DNA from: an uncultured Bacteroidales bacterium
Lineage (GTDB): Bacteria > Bacteroidota > Bacteroidia > Bacteroidales > Paludibacteraceae
Direction: 5' to 3'
DNA: 64,000 nt
Assembly: GCA_900319005.1 (NCBI GenBank)
Contig: ONMV01000001.1
Span: 186,001 to 250,000, forward strand
Shown here: one piece after another, positions 59,092 through 64,000 of the stretch
Layout: every line of letters begins with the position of its first letter
Position numbering within the stretch: the stretch's first letter is position 1
Notes under the pieces: generated by a model
Databases searched by the model: none
What the model saw: only the letters and a program-made list of their open reading frames with translations
What the model was told of the DNA's origin: nothing
Position numbers and translations under genes: made by a program

Positions 59092-60930
59092 ATGAAAAAT
59101 ATTGTAGTTCGTTTTTGTGGCGATTCGGGAGACGGCATGCAGCTCACGGGTAATATGTTTGCCCAACTTGGCGCCGAGATGGGGCATGAGATCTCCACGC
59201 TTCCGGATTTTCCAGCCGAGATTAGAGCACCGCAAGGTACGATTGGTGGTGTCAGTGGTTTTCAGGTTCAGTTGGGCAGCGGCGTCTATACGCCTGGTGA
59301 CAAAGCAGACGTGATTGTGGCGATGAATGCCGCGGCTTTGAAAGTGAGCGCGATTAACAAGCATTACCATGATCATGCGATCATCATTGTCGATACGGAT
59401 GCGTTGAGCGCAAAGGATCTGGAGAAAGCGCAGTATAAAACGGATAACCCGTTTACGGAGCTGGGTATTCCGGAGACCGTTAAGATTGTTCCTGTAGCCC
59501 TGACGACACTGACCAAAGAGGCGCTCAAGGAATCGGAGATGGATAATAAGGCGGTTCTCAAATGTCGTAATATGTTCGCGTTGGGACTGATCTATTGGCT
59601 TTTTGACGAGCCGATGGACAAAGCGATTCGTCTCTTGGAAGATAAGTTCAAGAAGAAACCTGCGTTGGTAGCTCCGAATACGAAAGTGATGGTGGATGGT
59701 TATAACTATGGTCAGAACCTTGCCATTAGTCAATTAATAATTGATAATGAACAATTAACATCTCGTGAAGCGGGTAGTCAATTAATAATTAATAATGAAC
59801 AATTAACATCTCGCTTCACTTCCATCGCGGGTAACAAAGCGACAGCTTGGGGTTTGATTGCCGCGGCTCAGAAGGCAGGCAAACATCTTTTCCTAGGCTC
59901 TTATCCTATTACTCCCGCTACGGATATCCTGCATGAGTTGGCAGCGCGTAAGGACCAGAACGTGATGGCTATTCAGGCGGAAGACGAGATATCCGGTGTA
60001 TGTACGGCTATCGGGGCTGCTTTTGCGGGCGATCTGGCTTGTACGACTACCAGCGGTCCCGGTCTGAGTCTCAAATCCGAGGCTATCGGTTTGGCTGTCA
60101 TGGCGGAATTGCCGCTGGTGGTTGTGGATGTTCAGCGTGGTGGACCGAGCACGGGTCTGCCTACCAAGACAGAGCAGACCGACCTCCTGCAAGCTCTCTA
60201 CGGGCGTAACGGAGAGTGTCCGGCAGTAGTCCTTGCGGCTTCAAGCAGTGCCAATTGTTTTGATTTTGCCTACGAAGCATGTAAGATTGCTTTGGAGAAT
60301 ATGACCCCCGTTATTTTGTTGACCGATACTTATCTGGCGAACGGAACGGCATTATGGCGAATCCCCAAGTTGGCAGAGCTGCCGGATATCAAGCCGCAGA
60401 GCGTTCCCGAAGAACTGAAGGGACATTATAATCCTGCGCTGCGGGATGAGAGGGGTGTGCGTTATTGGGCGTTCCCCGGGATGGAAGGTTTTGAGCACCG
60501 CAACATCGGTTTGGAGCGTGATGCAGTTCGCGGTACAATCTCCACAAGCCCTGAGAACCACGAGCAGATGGTTCTTACCCGTAAGCACAAAATCGAGCAG
60601 ATAGCCAATTCGATTCCGGAGTTGCAGGTGCAAGGCAATGCTCATAGTGATCTCCTCTTGGTAGGATGGGGTAGTACGGAGGGTCACCTGCATGCCGCTG
60701 CCGATGAGCTGAATTGTGCTTTGGCGCAGTTCAATTATATCTCTCCGCTGCCGAAAAACACTCGCGAGGTGCTTAGTCAATATAAGCGAATTATCGTTTG
60801 TGAGTTGAATACGGGTCAGTTCGCGGCTTATCTTCGCAGCCAACTGCCGGGTATAGAAATCGAACAATTTAATGAAATTCAAGGACAGCCGTTTGCTGTA
60901 GAAAGGATCGTGAATTATGCAAGCAAGTGA
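59092..60930 (+). CDS. korA: 2-oxoglutarate:ferredoxin oxidoreductase, alpha subunit (gamma-alpha fusion)
   Basis: KorA with KorB oxidatively decarboxylates 2-oxoglutarate to succinyl-CoA, reducing ferredoxin. The 612-residue protein has an N-terminal gamma domain (about 1-200; RFCGDSGDGMQLTGN), a linker, and an alpha domain (about 245-612) with FLGSYPITPATDILHEL and GPGLSLKSEAIGLAVMAELP. The linker holds a 48-bp repeat, present twice (59728-59813), that encodes SQLIIDNEQLTSREAG. Typical linkers are shorter. It overlaps korB by 14 bp. Confidence 0.92.
   Translation: MKNIVVRFCGDSGDGMQLTGNMFAQLGAEMGHEISTLPDFPAEIRAPQGTIGGVSGFQVQLGSGVYTPGDKADVIVAMNAAALKVSAINKHYHDHAIIIVDTDALSAKDLEKAQYKTDNPFTELGIPETVKIVPVALTTLTKEALKESEMDNKAVLKCRNMFALGLIYWLFDEPMDKAIRLLEDKFKKKPALVAPNTKVMVDGYNYGQNLAISQLIIDNEQLTSREAGSQLIINNEQLTSRFTSIAGNKATAWGLIAAAQKAGKHLFLGSYPITPATDILHELAARKDQNVMAIQAEDEISGVCTAIGAAFAGDLACTTTSGPGLSLKSEAIGLAVMAELPLVVVDVQRGGPSTGLPTKTEQTDLLQALYGRNGECPAVVLAASSSANCFDFAYEACKIALENMTPVILLTDTYLANGTALWRIPKLAELPDIKPQSVPEELKGHYNPALRDERGVRYWAFPGMEGFEHRNIGLERDAVRGTISTSPENHEQMVLTRKHKIEQIANSIPELQVQGNAHSDLLLVGWGSTEGHLHAAADELNCALAQFNYISPLPKNTREVLSQYKRIIVCELNTGQFAAYLRSQLPGIEIEQFNEIQGQPFAVERIVNYASK
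59728..59813. repeat. tandem AATTAATAATT repeat inside korA
   Basis: Copies of 38 bp (59728-59765, 59776-59813) differ by one base and are spaced by 48 bp, a multiple of three. Adds about 28 residues in frame, including two IINNEQLTSR-type segments. Confidence 0.85.
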
Positions 60931-61918
60931 TTTTAAATCAGATCAATACGTACGTTTCTGCCCGGGGTGTGGTGATCATGCAATCTGCATGGCTTTGCAG
61001 AAAGCGATGGCGCAGATAGGCGTTCCGACTCATCAGGTAGCTGTTATTTCCGGTATCGGTTGTTCAAGCCGTATGCCGCATTATCTGAATACGTATGGTT
61101 TTAATACGATTCATGGTCGCGGCGGTGCGATAGCTACGGGCGTGAAGACGAGTCATCCGGAGTTGACCGTTTGGCAGATGAGCGGCGATGGAGACTGTCT
61201 GGCGATTGGCGGAAACCATTTCATTCATGAGATTCGTCGAAATGTGGACTTGAATGTCTGCTTGTTTAATAACCGCATCTATGGTTTGACCAAGGGTCAG
61301 TACTCGCCAACGAGCCCGAAGGGCTTTGTCTCCAAGTCTTCTCCGTTCGGTACCGTGGAGCGTCCTTTCGTACCCGCACAGTTGGTGTTGGGAGCGGGTG
61401 GTACGTTCTTTGCCCGCACGCTGGATGTGGACATGCCGACGACCGTTGATTGCTTTGTTGAGGCGCAGAAACATAAGGGTTGCTCCATCGTTGAGTGCCT
61501 TGTGAACTGCGTTATTTTCAATAACGGAACGCATGCTTGGATAGCTGACCGCGAACAACGCGCGGAGCATTCCATCATTCTCAAGCATGGCGAGAAAATG
61601 ATTTTCGGTAAGGACAAAGACAAAGGTATAGCTGTAGAGATTGACCCGGCTACTTTTGTGCCGAAGATTGTGGTGGTGTCTGCTGACGATCCGAGGGTGC
61701 TGACCCATGATGCCGCTCAATCCGATCCGACGCTGCATCGTCTCTTGGCGCTTATGGGCGAGGAGAACGGACTGCCGGTAGCATTGGGTGTTATCCGCAA
61801 TGTAGAAGCGGAGACTTATGACCAAGCGGTGAATAAGCAGATTGCGGACGTACGCGAGAAAGCGAAAGCGAAGACCTTCGATGAGTTGACCGCTACGTTG
61901 GATAGTTGGCAGATGTGA
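60917..61918 (+). CDS. korB: 2-oxoglutarate:ferredoxin oxidoreductase, beta subunit
   Basis: A 333-residue TPP-binding subunit: FCPGCGDHAICMAL, SGIGCSSRMPHYLNTYGF, HGRGGAIATGVKTSHPE and the thiamine-pyrophosphate motif GDGDCLAIGGNHF ... NNRIYGLTKGQYSPTS. Works with KorA. Its stop codon abuts the opposing glycosyltransferase gene with no spacer. Confidence 0.94.
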   Translation: MQASDFKSDQYVRFCPGCGDHAICMALQKAMAQIGVPTHQVAVISGIGCSSRMPHYLNTYGFNTIHGRGGAIATGVKTSHPELTVWQMSGDGDCLAIGGNHFIHEIRRNVDLNVCLFNNRIYGLTKGQYSPTSPKGFVSKSSPFGTVERPFVPAQLVLGAGGTFFARTLDVDMPTTVDCFVEAQKHKGCSIVECLVNCVIFNNGTHAWIADREQRAEHSIILKHGEKMIFGKDKDKGIAVEIDPATFVPKIVVVSADDPRVLTHDAAQSDPTLHRLLALMGEENGLPVALGVIRNVEAETYDQAVNKQIADVREKAKAKTFDELTATLDSWQM

Positions 61919-62809
61919 TTAGCGGTAGGCACGACGCATGCGGTGATAATCCCGTCGTGCCTGAAAGACCGCTTTGAAAGCTCCCCATCGTCCCTGCAGC
62001 AGATAGAAGAACGCTGCAGCATAATCCAAGAAGAAACGAGCAATGAGCACCCCATACGGGTGCTTTTTGTTTTTATAGATCATCAGCAGGTTGTTGCGAT
62101 GATTGAGATATGCCTTACGGGGATTATCATAACTGAGCGCACCTCCGCCGAGATGATAGACCGTACTGTCCGGCACACAAGCGAGACGCCAACCTTTATT
62201 GCGTATTCGCCAGCAGAGGTCAATCTCTTCCATATGGGCAAAGAAAGCAGCATCCAGTCCGCCGCACGCTTTATAGACTTGTGTGCGAACACACATACAG
62301 GCACCGGATGTCCAATCGACCTCTATCGGCGTATTGTATTGACCATGATCTTCCTCCACTTTCCATAGCACTCTTCCGCGACAATAAGGATAACCGAGCG
62401 CATTGACGAAACCGCCGGCTGCTCCGGCATGCTCAAAGAACGCACGCTGACGGTCACTGCGGATCTTCGGCTGTACAGCGGCTACGTCCGGATGCTGCTC
62501 CAGATAATCCAAAAGGGAATCTAACCAATTGTCCGTCACCTCTACATCCGAGTTGAGCAGCACCACGTACTCGCTGTCTATGAGGTCAATAGCGCGGTTA
62601 TACCCCTCCGCAAATCCGTAGTTCTTGTCGAGAACGATGGTACGAACGGTCGGGAACTCCTGGGCTAATACCTTCAGACTGTCGTCCGTACTTCCGTTGT
62701 CCGCGACGATGATCTCTGCTTTCGGGGTATGAGCCACTACGGAGGGCAGATACTTCCTAAGTATCCGTGCCCCGTTCCAGTTCAATATGATTACGCTGGT
62801 TTTGTCCAT
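61919..62809 (-). CDS. GT2 family glycosyltransferase
   Basis: A 296-residue inverting glycosyltransferase: KTSVIILNWNGARILRKYLP, IIVADNGSTDDSLKVL, VLLNSDVEVTDNWLDSLL (DxD-like metal site) and GACMCVRTQVYKACGGLDAAFF. A C-terminal hydrophobic region follows. GT2 enzymes of this type act on rhamnosyl or lipid-linked glycans; acceptor unknown. It overlaps the acyltransferase gene by 19 bp and is coexpressed with envelope lipid genes. Confidence 0.9.
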   Translation of the reverse strand: MDKTSVIILNWNGARILRKYLPSVVAHTPKAEIIVADNGSTDDSLKVLAQEFPTVRTIVLDKNYGFAEGYNRAIDLIDSEYVVLLNSDVEVTDNWLDSLLDYLEQHPDVAAVQPKIRSDRQRAFFEHAGAAGGFVNALGYPYCRGRVLWKVEEDHGQYNTPIEVDWTSGACMCVRTQVYKACGGLDAAFFAHMEEIDLCWRIRNKGWRLACVPDSTVYHLGGGALSYDNPRKAYLNHRNNLLMIYKNKKHPYGVLIARFFLDYAAAFFYLLQGRWGAFKAVFQARRDYHRMRRAYR

Positions 62810-63660
62810 TTGAAACGATTATGAGTCCACAACCATAACTCGGGTTGAGTACGAATATTCTCTTCGAGTGCTTTGACATACGCGGCGGTTATCTCACCTT
62901 CGGAGGTGGTTTTCGGATCCGCTGCCAAAATACGTACCTCCCCTTTGTAGTACCCGCGTGCGGTGCGGGTGAGGAAGACATAGAAGACCGGATAACCGAA
63001 CTTGCGTGCCAGTACTTCGGCACCATCCAGGAATCCTGTCTCCTGATGCAGGAAAGGTAACCATACGCGTGTTACTTCCGGACGGGGTTTTTGGTCACTG
63101 AGCAGACCGACGATCACGGGTTGTTTCTCATTCCGATACCGTATCATCTCCCTCAATATACGCTGTTTCTCTACGCACACTCCGCCCCGTTGTGCACGGA
63201 GCGCTAACATGATCCGGTCGGTCTGTGCGTTCTTCAGACGCCGATATACATTGATCTCTTTCACTCCGGGACTGACCCAGTTCTGCATGGTCGCCATCCA
63301 TTCCCAGTTACCCATGTGTGCGAGAGTGAAGAGACCTCCGCCGGCTGCATCGATCAGGCGGTTCACCTCCTCCATATTCTCGAATATCATGTGCGACCGC
63401 AGTTGTTCATTGCTTTGATGCCAGCCGTACAGACTCTCAACGATCGTATCACAGAACTGATGGTAAAACGCTTTGGCAATCTCTTGGCGCCCGGCTTCCG
63501 TCTTGTCGGGAAAAGCCATCCGGAGGTTTTTTGCTACCATACGACGCCGATAACGTATAACATGATACATTACCGGATAAAGAAGCCAATCTGCACACCG
63601 ATACAGTGCTTTCAGGGACAGACGACTCAGAGCAGCGGCGCAATGAAATAGCATAACCAA
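62791..63660 (-). CDS. LpxL/HtrB-like lipid A acyltransferase
   Basis: A 289-residue membrane-associated acyltransferase: one N-terminal helix, the catalytic HX4D-type motif THMGNWEWM (about 117-122: HMGNWE), the VYRRLKN stretch, and PVIVGLLSDQKPR. This family adds secondary acyl chains to lipid A or acts on lysophospholipids. It overlaps cdsA by 34 bp and the next gene by 19 bp. Confidence 0.88.
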   Translation of the reverse strand: MVMLFHCAAALSRLSLKALYRCADWLLYPVMYHVIRYRRRMVAKNLRMAFPDKTEAGRQEIAKAFYHQFCDTIVESLYGWHQSNEQLRSHMIFENMEEVNRLIDAAGGGLFTLAHMGNWEWMATMQNWVSPGVKEINVYRRLKNAQTDRIMLALRAQRGGVCVEKQRILREMIRYRNEKQPVIVGLLSDQKPRPEVTRVWLPFLHQETGFLDGAEVLARKFGYPVFYVFLTRTARGYYKGEVRILAADPKTTSEGEITAAYVKALEENIRTQPELWLWTHNRFKWTKPA

Positions 63661-64000
63661 CAGAATGCTGTCAATATAGGTGAAGCCAATAAAAGACTGT
63701 CAAAACGATCCAGAATACCTCCGTGTCCGGGCATGAAATGTCCGCTATCTTTGACTCCTATAGAGCGTTTGAAAAGACTCTCCATCAAATCTCCCATTGT
63801 TCCGAAGAGGCTGGTCAGGGCGGCAAAAATAAGGGCTACCAAGATATCGTGCTCATGGGCACTGATGGCATCGAACCATCCGCATTGCGCCAAAACATAA
63901 GCAGCTAAAAGACAGAAAACAATGCCTCCGATTAGCCCCTCCCAACTCTTCTTGGGACTGATATGCGGCGTCATCTTATGATTGCCCTGCGGTCTCTTGG
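63627..64000 (-). CDS. cdsA: phosphatidate cytidylyltransferase, 5' end outside window
   Basis: C-terminal 123 residues of CdsA, which makes CDP-diacylglycerol for phospholipid synthesis. The signature SLFGTMGDLMESLFKRSIG ... KDSGHFMPGHGGILDRFDSL is complete. The frame is open to the right edge. Confidence 0.93.
   Translation of the reverse strand, partial: KRPQGNHKMTPHISPKKSWEGLIGGIVFCLLAAYVLAQCGWFDAISAHEHDILVALIFAALTSLFGTMGDLMESLFKRSIGVKDSGHFMPGHGGILDRFDSLLLASPILTAFCWLCYFIAPLL

Noticed and set aside
1-64000. tRNA, rRNA, CRISPR or insertion sequences
   Set aside because: Looked for T-loop patterns, regularly spaced direct repeats and transposase motifs on both strands; none convincing.

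Overview
The window is chromosomal DNA of an uncultured-type member of the Bacteroidales (Bacteroidota). The evidence is the promoters (TTTG at -33 and TAnnTTTG at -7, about 19-20 bp apart, in front of at least ten transcription units), the scarcity of Shine-Dalgarno sites, the infC-rpmI-rplT and rpsA genes of Bacteroidota type, a two-subunit KorAB oxidoreductase, BACON/FISUMP-like lipoproteins, an STN-OmpA protein and a giant Listeria-Bacteroides-repeat surface protein. No rRNA, tRNA, CRISPR array, prophage or insertion sequence was found.

Layout. 1-3885 (minus): lipoprotein, PpiD-like chaperone and an AmpG-like permease that runs off the left edge. 4003-7576 (plus): infC, rpmI and rplT, then rpsA; as written, rpmI and rplT are both broken by indels. 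7647-8315 (minus): an unknown protein. 8553-22625 (plus): an AT-rich island with a structured leader followed by a long, tightly spaced series of exported proteins, most with lipoboxes (LPP20-like proteins, a DUF5683-like protein, carboxypeptidase-regulatory-like lipoproteins, two modular BACON/Fn3/FISUMP lipoproteins and a transglutaminase-like protein), then hypotheticals, a gene remnant and a WG-repeat membrane protein (22810-24528). 24768-32350: a four-gene outer-membrane operon (STN-barrel-OmpA, two large paralogous extracellular proteins, a second barrel). 32466-37828: an accessory zone with a HEPN/MNT pair, a RelE/ParE-type pair, a four-helix-bundle protein behind a phased CCTAGG array, and a very AT-rich cassette of four unrecognised genes, one with a P-loop. 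37949-47190: a 2934-residue repeat protein and a small tail-anchored partner. 47269-51976: SpoIIE-type phosphatase, VanX-like dipeptidase, M20 peptidase and a Rossmann/DUF2520 protein. 51906-55526: mutY (minus), HU, a tiny mS38-like protein and RNase G. 55532-58982 (minus): S9 peptidase, acyl-ACP thioesterase and a stand-alone NrdJ C-terminal-like protein. 59041-61918: korAB. 61919-64000 (minus): cdsA (partial), an LpxL-like acyltransferase and a GT2 glycosyltransferase.

The most unusual overall feature is the number of short interspersed repeats of several families (AATTGAAAATT type, GATGTACGA, the palindrome ATCCGCCA-n-TGGCGGAT, 8- to 11-bp tandem arrays, a C-rich hairpin). They lie between genes, but several also lie in frame inside housekeeping coding sequences (ampG-like, S9 peptidase, M20 peptidase, DUF2520 protein, korA), and some supply start or stop codons. 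A second theme is disruption by tandem duplication, deletion or homopolymer change (rpmI, rplT, two lipoproteins, one gene remnant); part of this could be assembly error.

Candidate undescribed systems are the exported-protein series at 8932-20520, the AT-rich cassette at 35315-37828, the STN-OmpA operon at 24874-32312 and the giant-protein/tail-anchored pair at 37949-47190. All functions are inferred from motifs read by eye; no database search was run.
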